Part shown: in pieces, positions 7,502 to 12,929 of the stretch
How positions within the stretch are numbered: position 1 is the stretch's first letter
Layout of the letters: each line of letters starts with the position of its first letter
Source: Planctomycetota bacterium
GTDB lineage: Bacteria; Planctomycetota; Phycisphaerae; Tepidisphaerales; Tepidisphaeraceae
NCBI GenBank assembly: GCA_029777755.1
Contig: JAKORQ010000115.1
Location: 1-20,260 of the forward strand
Length of the DNA: 20,260 bases
Reading direction: 5' to 3'
Translations under genes and position numbers: made by a program
Notes under the pieces: model-generated
Databases searched by the model: none
What the model saw: the letters and a program-made list of their open reading frames with translations, nothing else
What the model was told of the DNA's origin: nothing

Positions 7502-7555
7502 AGGCGATAGATAGAGCTTCAGCTCCGCAGAAAGCGGCCGGTGGCCGCCTCGCCT
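7502..7555 (+). other. Predicted three-way-junction RNA fold upstream of tRNA-Gln
   Basis: Three stems with exact complementarity: outer AGGCGA (7502-7507) with TCGCCT (7550-7555), hairpin GAGC/GCTC (7514-7525), and hairpin GCGGCC/GGCCGC with a 3-nt loop (7534-7548). It matches no riboswitch or ribozyme core I know. It may simply be leader structure or chance. Confidence 0.2.
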
Positions 7556-7590
7556 CACTATCTCTACGTATTGAACGTCTGTTGACTCAC

Positions 7591-7661
7591 TACCCCGTGG
7601 TGTAACGGTAGCACAAGAGATTTTGGTTCTCTTTGTCCTGGTTCGAATCCAGGCGGGGTAG
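7591..7661 (+). tRNA. tRNA-Gln (anticodon TTG)
   Basis: The acceptor stem TACCCCG (7591-7597) pairs perfectly with CGGGGTA (7654-7660), with G at the discriminator position 7661. The D arm (GTGTAACGGTAGCAC), the anticodon stem-loop AGAGA-TTTTGGT-TCTCT with anticodon TTG, and the T arm with GTTCGAATCC are all intact. The 3' CCA is not encoded. The gene is 94 bp upstream of the GlmU-like gene on the same strand and no convincing terminator lies between them, so the tRNA may be cut from the same transcript. Confidence 0.96.
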
Positions 7662-7718
7662 CTTGAGGATTTCCATTTGCGGTATCCGGTTGGAGTTGGA
7701 CGCAACTTTGCATCGCTC

Positions 7719-7753
7719 CACATCGCAAATCGGAAATCGGCAATCGAAAATCG
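7719..7753. repeat. Five tandem heptanucleotide repeats (consensus NNAATCG)
   Basis: The units read CACATCG, CAAATCG, GAAATCG, GCAATCG, AAAATCG with an exact 7-nt period. The array ends two nt before the start codon of the GlmU-like gene and takes the place where a Shine-Dalgarno site would be. It resembles the short heptameric tandem repeats known from cyanobacteria in form, not in sequence. Confidence 0.7.
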
Positions 7754-7755
7754 CA

Positions 7756-8736
7756 ATGCCTGTCAGCGCCATCATTCTCGCAGCGGGTCAGTCGACCCGG
7801 ATGAAAAGCCGGCGGCCCAAGCCTCTTCATGAGGTATGCGGCCGGCCGATGCTCTGGCATGTGCTGCAGGCATGCTACCAGGCAGGATGCAGCCGGGTGA
7901 TGGTGGTCGTCGGCCATGGCAAGGAACAGATCATGGCCGAGTTTGCCGAGGATTCGCGCATCACCTGGATCACCCAGGATCAGCAGCACGGCACAGGCCA
8001 TGCCGCCCTGGCCTGCCGGCAGCTACTCCAGTCGTTCTCGGGCGATGTGTTCATCCTGTCGGCCGATGCCCCGCTGGTTCGCGGCGAAGTGCTTCGCACC
8101 CTGCGTGATGCCCACCAGGAGGACAGGGCGGCCGCTTCCATGGCGACCGCCGTGCTGGACAACCCCACCGGCTGGTCACGAATCATCCGCGATGCCAAGG
8201 GAGACTTTGTCGGCATCGCCGCGGAATCAGACCTCACCTCCGAACAGCGCAACATTCACGAGGTCTTCCCCGGCTACTACTGCGTGCGGGTGAAGGATCT
8301 GTGCTTCGCGCTGGATCAGCTCAGCGCAATCAACAACACTCCCAGCCGTGAATACGCACTGGCAGGCATCTTCGATATTCTCCGCAAAGAAGGCAGGCGC
8401 ATCGCCGCCGTGCAGGTAGTACCGGCCGAGGACACGCTCACCGTAAACACCCGCCAGCACCTGGCCGAGGTCGACCTGGTCATGCAGGAACGCATCCAGC
8501 GCCAGATCCGCGAGGAAGGCGTAACCATCACCAGTGGGCTGAACACCTATATAGAGGTGGGCGTCAGCATCGGCAGGGACACGACGATACTGCCCTTCTG
8601 CTTCATCGGGCGTGATGCCACCATCGGGGCCGACTGCGTGATCGGCCCGTTCGCCCACATCCCCCGCGACAGCGTCATCCCCGAGGGAACCAGCCTGCCC
8701 GGGATCCCGCCACAAGACACCGGAGTGCCTATCTAA
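7756..8736 (+). CDS. GlmU-like nucleotidyltransferase with a shortened left-handed beta-helix
   Basis: A 326-residue protein related to the uridyltransferase half of GlmU (UDP-GlcNAc synthesis for peptidoglycan/LPS). Residues 4-240 form the Rossmann-like nucleotidyltransferase: L-A-A-G-Q-S-T-R-M (8-16), Lys22, Q-H-G-T-G-H-A (77-83), S-A-D-A-P-L (102-107) and metal-ligand candidates Asp104 and Asn231. Residues 255-312 carry only about three hexapeptide coils (S-I-G-R-D, F-I-G-R-D-A-T-I-G-A-D-C-V-I-G), then the chain stops, so the acetyltransferase active site of the usual 450-residue GlmU is absent. By alignment from memory with the E. coli enzyme, GlcNAc-contact residues Tyr103, Glu154 and Asn169 correspond here to Ser102, Ala156 and Phe171. 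Synteny (glmU-prs-ctc-pth) supports descent from GlmU, but substrate is uncertain, so no symbol is given. The ATG at 7756 is chosen because the family begins there; upstream frame is repeat and tRNA. Confidence 0.82.
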   Translation: MPVSAIILAAGQSTRMKSRRPKPLHEVCGRPMLWHVLQACYQAGCSRVMVVVGHGKEQIMAEFAEDSRITWITQDQQHGTGHAALACRQLLQSFSGDVFILSADAPLVRGEVLRTLRDAHQEDRAAASMATAVLDNPTGWSRIIRDAKGDFVGIAAESDLTSEQRNIHEVFPGYYCVRVKDLCFALDQLSAINNTPSREYALAGIFDILRKEGRRIAAVQVVPAEDTLTVNTRQHLAEVDLVMQERIQRQIREEGVTITSGLNTYIEVGVSIGRDTTILPFCFIGRDATIGADCVIGPFAHIPRDSVIPEGTSLPGIPPQDTGVPI

Positions 8737-8746
8737 CGGAACAATT

Positions 8747-9736
8747 ATGTCTCAAGTAGATTGCAACAAATTCAAGCTCTTCACCGGCCGAGCCAACCCG
8801 GAACTGGCCCAGAAGATCTGCGACTATTTGCAGATTCCGCTGGGACGGGGAAGGACTGAGCTCTTCAACGATGGGGAGTGCATCGTCAAGATTGACGAGG
8901 ACGTACGTGGCAAGGACTGTTTCATCATCCAGCCGACCTGTCACCCGGTGAACGGCAACCTCATGGAGCTGTTCATCTGGATCGACTGCCTGAGGCGGGC
9001 ATCGGCCAGGCGGATCACCGCGGTGATCCCCTACTTCGGCTACGCCCGGCAGGACCGCAAGGATGAAGGCCGCACCCCGATAACCGCTCGCCTGGTGGCC
9101 AACCTGATCGAGCGTGCCGGGGCGGATCGCGTGGTGTCGATCGACCTGCACGCGGCGCAGGTGCAGGGATTCTTCGACATCCCCATGGATCATCTGCATG
9201 CGGGGCCGGTGTTCCACCAGTGGTTCAAGTCACTGAATATCTCGAACACCGTCTTCGTCTCGCCTGACGTCGGCAACGTCAAGCGCGCCCAGGTCTACGC
9301 CAACATGCTCGGCGGCGAGATATGCATCATCGACAAGCGCCGCAAGAGCGGTTCGGAAGCGGTGGCTCAGCACCTCATCGGCGATGTGGCCGGCAAGAAC
9401 GTCATCATGGTTGATGACATGATCTCCACCGGCGGCACCATGACCGATGCCGTGCGGATCCTCCGCGACCATGGCGTGAAGGAAATCTACATGGCGGCCA
9501 CCCATGCGGTCTTCGCGCCCCCGGCGATGGAGCGCTTTGCCAACTGCCCGTTCACCAAGATGGCCGTGACCGACACCATCCCGATCGGGCATCGCGCGGA
9601 CCCGATCCGCGATCGCCTGGAGGTGCTGTCGGTGGCCGACCTGCTGGGTGAGGCGATCAAGCGCATCCACGAGAACGCGTCGGTGTCGGCGCTGTTCAAG
9701 GATGGCGGCTTCTATGGCCGGGCGATGAGCGAGTAA
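8747..9736 (+). CDS. prs: Ribose-phosphate pyrophosphokinase (PRPP synthetase)
   Basis: Makes 5-phosphoribosyl-1-pyrophosphate from ribose 5-phosphate and ATP, the precursor for purines, pyrimidines, NAD, His and Trp; cytoplasmic. The 329 residues are close to the usual 310-320 of class I enzymes. Visible motifs are the N-terminal F-T-G-R-A-N-P-E-L-A, the ATP-loop region Y-F-G-Y-A-R-Q-D-R-K, the cation-binding S-I-D-L-H-A-A-Q-V-Q-G-F-F with D-H-L-H-A, and the ribose-phosphate loop V-D-D-M-I-S-T-G-G-T-M. The gene starts 10 bp after the GlmU-like gene and precedes rplY by 50 bp, so it is probably cotranscribed with both. Confidence 0.97.
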   Translation: MSQVDCNKFKLFTGRANPELAQKICDYLQIPLGRGRTELFNDGECIVKIDEDVRGKDCFIIQPTCHPVNGNLMELFIWIDCLRRASARRITAVIPYFGYARQDRKDEGRTPITARLVANLIERAGADRVVSIDLHAAQVQGFFDIPMDHLHAGPVFHQWFKSLNISNTVFVSPDVGNVKRAQVYANMLGGEICIIDKRRKSGSEAVAQHLIGDVAGKNVIMVDDMISTGGTMTDAVRILRDHGVKEIYMAATHAVFAPPAMERFANCPFTKMAVTDTIPIGHRADPIRDRLEVLSVADLLGEAIKRIHENASVSALFKDGGFYGRAMSE

Positions 9737-9770
9737 CAAACCTGAAAAGAAGTGGATTAAACGAAACTGT

Positions 9771-9776
9771 AAAGGA
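9771..9776 (+). promoter_or_regulatory. Ribosome-binding site of rplY
   Basis: AAGGAG located upstream of the rplY ATG at 9787, a near-perfect Shine-Dalgarno, unlike the weak sites of prs and pth. Confidence 0.7.
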
Positions 9777-9786
9777 GTGAATCTCT

Positions 9787-10440
9787 ATGGCAGTGAATAC
9801 CGTGAAGTTCAAGGCGCAGAAGCGTGCACAGCTTGGCACCCGCGCGGTGAAGCGCCTGCGTCAGCAGGGGCTTCTGCCCGGCGTGGTGTACGGGCATAAG
9901 CAGGACGTCCTGCCGATCGTCGTCGATCGCAAGGAGTTTACCCGCGAGGTCAACCGCGGCTCGCATGTGTTCGAGCTGGATATCGACGGGCAGATCGAGA
10001 CCGTGCTGCTCAAGGAAGCACAGTATGACTTCCTGGGCATTGACCTGATCCACGTGGACTTCGCCCGCGTGAGCCTCGATGAGACGGTGGAAGTTACCGT
10101 TCCGCTGGAACTGCGTGGCACGCCGGTCGGCGAGTCCGAGGGTGGCAAGCTGCAACAGCTGATCACCGAGCTGGAGCTGGAGTGCCGCGTGCTGGAGATC
10201 CCCGAGGTCATCCGCCACAACGTCTCCGACATGGGCATGGACTCGGTCCTGCACATCAAGGACCTCCAGTTGCCGCCTAACGTTCGCTGCCTGCAGGATG
10301 GCGAGCTGATCGTCGCGATGGTGCGCGAGGTGAAGGAAGAAGTCGTCACCGAGGAAGCTGCCACCTCGGCCGAGCCTGAGGTCATCGGCGCCAAGGAGCG
10401 TGAGGAGAAGGCAGCGGCCGCCGAATCCGAGAAGAAGTAA
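9787..10440 (+). CDS. rplY: 50S ribosomal protein L25, long CTC form
   Basis: Binds 5S rRNA in the large subunit; the long form is known as general stress protein CTC or TL5. At 217 residues it has the N-terminal L25 beta-barrel (about 1-95; R-A-Q-L-G-T-R-A-V-K-R-L-R-Q-Q-G and P-G-V-V-Y-G) and the C-terminal TL5 domain (about 100-185; V-P-L-E-L-R-G-T-P-V-G, L-E-L-E-C-R-V-L-E-I-P). A charged Glu/Ala-rich tail follows. The start ATG has an AAGGAG site upstream. It lies between prs and pth, the same order as in Bacillus. Confidence 0.95.
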   Translation: MAVNTVKFKAQKRAQLGTRAVKRLRQQGLLPGVVYGHKQDVLPIVVDRKEFTREVNRGSHVFELDIDGQIETVLLKEAQYDFLGIDLIHVDFARVSLDETVEVTVPLELRGTPVGESEGGKLQQLITELELECRVLEIPEVIRHNVSDMGMDSVLHIKDLQLPPNVRCLQDGELIVAMVREVKEEVVTEEAATSAEPEVIGAKEREEKAAAAESEKK

Positions 10441-10523
10441 TTTTGCTCGACGCTACGTAGGACTTGCCGGCCGGGGCCCTCTTGTGGCTGGGCCGGAAAG
10501 GCGATACGCAGCGGTGCGGTGTC

Positions 10524-11153
10524 ATGAAGCTTGTTGTTGGTCTTGGCAATCCCGGTCGCGAATATGTCGGCACCCGCCACAATGTGGGGTTCGACGTGCT
10601 GGATCGTCTGGCGTCACGGCTGGGAATCGCCGCGGGCGAGGATGGGTTTAACCGTCTTGCCCGCACGAAGTTCAACGGGCTTGCCCTGGATGGCAACGTG
10701 CAGTTGCCCTCAGGCGCGGCCGAGAAGCTTCTGCTGCTTAAGCCGCTGACATACATGAATCTCAGCGGCAGGTCCGTGCAGGCGGCAATTGCGTTTTACC
10801 AGTTGCGGCCGAGCGATATCATGGTCGTCCTTGACGACGTGGCATTGCCCTGCGGGAAGATCCGCATCCGGGCCGGCGGCAGCGACGGAGGCCATAACGG
10901 CCTTAAGGACATCGCGAGGGCGCTGGGGACGACCCAGTACCCGAGGTTGCGGGTGGGGATTGACTCCCCGCCGCAGTTTGTGCCGCAACGCGACTACGTG
11001 CTCGGCCGTTTCACCGAGCAGCAGCGTCAACAGATTGAAACCGCGGAAGAGCGCGCCGCGAGTGCGATCCTCTGCTGGATTGAAAATGGAATTGAGACGG
11101 CGATGAATCGTTTCAACGCCGATCCGCCGGAGAAGATGAAACCGTCGGAATGA
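10524..11153 (+). CDS. pth: Peptidyl-tRNA hydrolase
   Basis: Hydrolyses the ester bond of peptidyl-tRNAs released from stalled ribosomes, recycling tRNA; cytoplasmic and normally essential. The 209-residue protein begins M-K-L-V-V-G-L-G-N-P-G, the family N-terminus. Catalytic His19 lies in T-R-H-N-V-G-F; Asn9, the Asn of T-Y-M-N-L-S-G, the Asp of V-L-D-D-V and G-G-H-N-G-L-K-D-I complete the active-site set. An in-frame TTG at 10464 would add 20 residues that do not resemble the family, so the ATG at 10524 is preferred; no strong Shine-Dalgarno precedes it. The 83-bp gap after rplY contains a 6-bp inverted repeat (CCGGCC 10467-10472, GGCCGG 10491-10496) of unknown role. rpsF follows 60 bp downstream. 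Confidence 0.96.
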   Translation: MKLVVGLGNPGREYVGTRHNVGFDVLDRLASRLGIAAGEDGFNRLARTKFNGLALDGNVQLPSGAAEKLLLLKPLTYMNLSGRSVQAAIAFYQLRPSDIMVVLDDVALPCGKIRIRAGGSDGGHNGLKDIARALGTTQYPRLRVGIDSPPQFVPQRDYVLGRFTEQQRQQIETAEERAASAILCWIENGIETAMNRFNADPPEKMKPSE

Positions 11154-11166
11154 ATTAGACCCGGGC

Positions 11167-11201
11167 GGTCGGCTCGCGGCCGACCAGAACCCAAGCTTGG
11201 G
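11167..11201 (+). promoter_or_regulatory. Structured rpsF leader: hairpin plus Shine-Dalgarno-sequestering palindrome
   Basis: GGTCGGC (11167-11173) pairs perfectly with GCCGACC (11179-11185) around a 5-nt loop. Four nt later the perfect palindrome CCCAAGCTTGGG (11190-11201) can form a small hairpin whose 3' arm overlaps the GGGAG ribosome-binding site (11199-11203). Such a layout would allow control of rpsF translation. Autogenous control of rpsF leaders by the S6:S18 complex is known in other bacteria; identity with that motif is not shown here. Confidence 0.4.
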
Positions 11202-11213
11202 AGTCATGAGCAA

Positions 11214-11663
11214 ATGGCTAAATTGAACCAGTATGAAGGTATGTTCCTGTTCCCGCAGACGGGAACGATGGAGTTGCAGGCGTGCCTTGACATCGTCAAG
11301 GGTATCGTCGAGCGTCACGGTGGGCAGATCATCGTCCTGAAGAAGTGGGACGAGCGGAAGCTCGCATATGAGATCGAGGGCCAGAAGCGCGGCCTGTACA
11401 TCATCTGCTACTTCCGTGCCGAGGGTAAGGCGATTGCCGGCATCGAGCGCGACGTGAAGCTGTCCGAGCAGGTTCTGCGCCTGCTGGTCACCCGCGCCGA
11501 TCACCTCAACGAGGAAGAGATGGCCGCCGTCGAGCCTCAGCCGATCGCGCCGCAGCGTGACTCGGGCTGGGAGGGTGGCGAAGGCCGCCCGCGTCGCCGT
11601 CGCGATGAGAAGGAAGAGAGCGCGGAGGCCGCGGAAACCGCCAACGAGTCCGCCGCCAGCTAA
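11214..11663 (+). CDS. rpsF: 30S ribosomal protein S6
   Basis: Binds 16S rRNA with S18 in the platform of the small subunit. Residues 1-100 are the S6 fold (Y-E-G-M-F-L-F, K-K-W-D-E-R-K-L-A-Y-E-I, R-G-L-Y-I-I-C-Y-F, L-L-V-T-R-A). A 50-residue tail rich in Glu, Arg and Ala follows, making the protein longer (149) than the usual 95-130. The ATG at 11214 is 10 nt after GGGAG. A second ATG at 11206, only two nt after that site, opens a six-codon frame ending at 11226 that overlaps the true start; it may be incidental. rpsF is followed by ssb after 42 bp, as in many bacteria. Confidence 0.95.
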   Translation: MAKLNQYEGMFLFPQTGTMELQACLDIVKGIVERHGGQIIVLKKWDERKLAYEIEGQKRGLYIICYFRAEGKAIAGIERDVKLSEQVLRLLVTRADHLNEEEMAAVEPQPIAPQRDSGWEGGEGRPRRRRDEKEESAEAAETANESAAS

Positions 11664-11705
11664 CCAGCGCACGATTGCTGTCAGTCACACAGGGAGAAAT
11701 GTCCC

Positions 11706-12209
11706 ATGGCCAGCTTCAATAAGATCATCCTGCTGGGGAACCTCACACGGGATCCCGAGATGCGCTACCTGCCGAACAACACCCCGGTGGTGGAGTTTGG
11801 CATCGCATGCAATCGCCGGTTCCGTGATTCCCAGGGGCAGGATCGAGAGGAAACGATGTTCATCGACTGCACCGCCTTCGGAAAGCAGGCCGAGATCATC
11901 AACCAGTACTGCCACAGAGGCGACATGCTGTTTGTGGAAGGCCGCCTGAGGCTGGACACCTGGGAGGATAAGCAAGGCGGCGGGAAGCGTTCCAAGCACC
12001 GCGTTGCGATCGAGAACTTCCAGCTGATGCCCCGCCGGGACGGTGGCGGTGGCGGCGGTTACGCCCCGGATGACCGGCAGGCGGCCCCGCGCCGTTCCCC
12101 CTCGCGGCAGGCCCCGGCACGCCCTGCCCCGCCGCCCGCGGACGAGGATTACGGCGAGCCGCCCTTTGATGACCAGCAGCATCTGAACTCAGACGATATT
12201 CCGTTTTAG
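11706..12209 (+). CDS. ssb: Single-stranded DNA-binding protein
   Basis: Coats single-stranded DNA in replication, repair and recombination, and recruits partners through its acidic tip. The 167-residue protein has an N-terminal OB fold (about 1-108: F-N-K-I-I-L-L-G-N-L-T-R-D-P-E, M-F-I-D-C-T-A-F-G-K-Q-A-E, V-E-G-R-L-R-L-D-T-W), a flexible linker rich in Gly, Pro, Arg and Ala (about 112-150), and the conserved tip D-D-I-P-F at the very C-terminus. GGGAGA precedes the ATG. It lies between rpsF and rplI, the classic ribosomal-protein position of ssb. Confidence 0.96.
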   Translation: MASFNKIILLGNLTRDPEMRYLPNNTPVVEFGIACNRRFRDSQGQDREETMFIDCTAFGKQAEIINQYCHRGDMLFVEGRLRLDTWEDKQGGGKRSKHRVAIENFQLMPRRDGGGGGGYAPDDRQAAPRRSPSRQAPARPAPPPADEDYGEPPFDDQQHLNSDDIPF

Positions 12210-12219
12210 TCATCTCTCA

Positions 12220-12284
12220 TTGGTCAGATACCCTTGACCAACGACAAGTTGACTAATGACTCTGAACGATGACTGAACGATAAC
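12220..12284 (+). repeat. Hairpin and tandem 11-nt repeat in the ssb-rplI gap
   Basis: TTGGTCA (12220-12226) and TGACCAA (12235-12241) form a perfect 7-bp stem with an 8-nt loop. It is followed by two adjacent 11-nt repeats, TGAACGATGAC (12263-12273) and TGAACGATAAC (12274-12284), identical at 10 of 11 positions. The 85-bp gap occupies the place where rpsR often lies; no remnant of rpsR is recognisable. Confidence 0.5.
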
Positions 12285-12294
12285 GAGGTTAATA

Positions 12295-12813
12295 ATGTCC
12301 AAGACAGTCAAACTTCTCCTGAAGAAGAGCATCAAGAACGTCGGCCGCGTCGGCGACGTGGTGGAAGTCTCCGCCGGGTATGCCCGCAACTACCTTCTGC
12401 CGCAGGACCTGGCGGTCACCCCGACGCCTGGCAACATCAAGAAGGTTGAGGCGATCCGCCAGGAGATCGAGCGCCAGGAGCGCGAGCGTCGCGAGCAGAT
12501 GGAGGCCCTGATCAAGCAGCTCGAGGGCGTCGAGGTCACGCTCGAGCGCAAGTGCAACGAGCAGGGTCACCTGTATGGCGCTGTCTCGGCGACCGACATC
12601 GCCAGGGCACTGCAGGCCCAGAACTTCAACGTCGAGCCAGACGATGTCTATCTGCCCGGCCGACTGGACCACATCGACACCTATATGGTCCGTGTCCGCC
12701 TCGCCGAGGACCTGGAGACCGAGATCAAGGTCTGGGTCGCCCCGGATGCCGAGAGCAAGGAAGCGATGGAGGCCGCCAAGAAGGCCGCTGCCGCCAGCGA
12801 GGCTCAGGCTTAA
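12295..12813 (+). CDS. rplI: 50S ribosomal protein L9
   Basis: Large-subunit protein that extends from the L1 stalk base and helps maintain reading frame. The 172 residues show the N-terminal domain (V-K-L-L-L-K-K-S-I-K-N-V-G-R-V-G-D-V-V-E-V, G-Y-A-R-N-Y-L-L-P), the long connecting helix (about 45-75, rich in Glu/Arg) and the C-terminal domain (G-H-L-Y-G-A-V-S-A-T-D-I), then an Ala/Lys/Glu tail beyond the usual 150 residues. ACGAGG precedes the ATG. It is the last gene of the housekeeping run and is followed by a terminator-like hairpin. Confidence 0.96.
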   Translation: MSKTVKLLLKKSIKNVGRVGDVVEVSAGYARNYLLPQDLAVTPTPGNIKKVEAIRQEIERQERERREQMEALIKQLEGVEVTLERKCNEQGHLYGAVSATDIARALQAQNFNVEPDDVYLPGRLDHIDTYMVRVRLAEDLETEIKVWVAPDAESKEAMEAAKKAAAASEAQA

Positions 12814-12840
12814 GTCGTAGCTTTACTGTTTGAACAGAAC

Positions 12841-12880
12841 CCGGCCGACGCCCTCAACCGGGGCGCCGGCCGGTGTTGTT
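12841..12880 (+). terminator. Terminator-like GC-rich hairpin after rplI
   Basis: The arms 12841-12853 and 12861-12873 form 12 base pairs with one A-C mismatch around a 7-nt loop (CCGGCCGACGCCC against GGGCGCCGGCCGG), followed by TGTTGTTG. It starts 27 bp after the rplI stop. The T-tract is interrupted, so efficiency is uncertain. Confidence 0.6.
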
Positions 12881-12929
12881 GCCGGCTGGCCCGTCATCGC
12901 GCCCGCCAATCCAGATTGCCCGCAAGGAT

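Larger units (their letters stand above)
7146..7590. other. Non-coding spacer between the regulator promoter and tRNA-Gln
   Basis: About 445 bp with no credible gene; short open frames here look like neither known proteins nor coding sequence. It contains an AT-rich part (about 7145-7210), an inverted repeat with internal direct repeats (7254-7288), a second copy of AGCTACCGGT (7363-7372; first copy at 7123-7132) and a predicted three-stem fold (7502-7555). A promoter for the tRNA must be in or before this region, but I could not pick one with confidence. Confidence 0.6.

Noticed and set aside
7661..7720. Possible terminator after tRNA-Gln (AGTTG/CAACT hairpin 7694-7707)
   Set aside because: The stem is only five base pairs and is followed by just two extra T residues, too weak to call an intrinsic terminator.
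7590..7775. Minus-strand open frame across the tRNA (peptide containing L-D-S-N-Q-D-K-E-N-Q-N-L-L-C-Y)
   Set aside because: This is the reverse-strand translation of tRNA-Gln plus the heptamer array. Peptides of this kind appear as false proteins beside tRNAs; it has no ribosome-binding site or family support.
12873..12929. N-terminal extension of the unrecognised protein from a GTG at 12873
   Set aside because: The GTG overlaps the last base pair of a terminator-like hairpin, so mRNA starting upstream would be structured or ended there; later ATGs are preferable.
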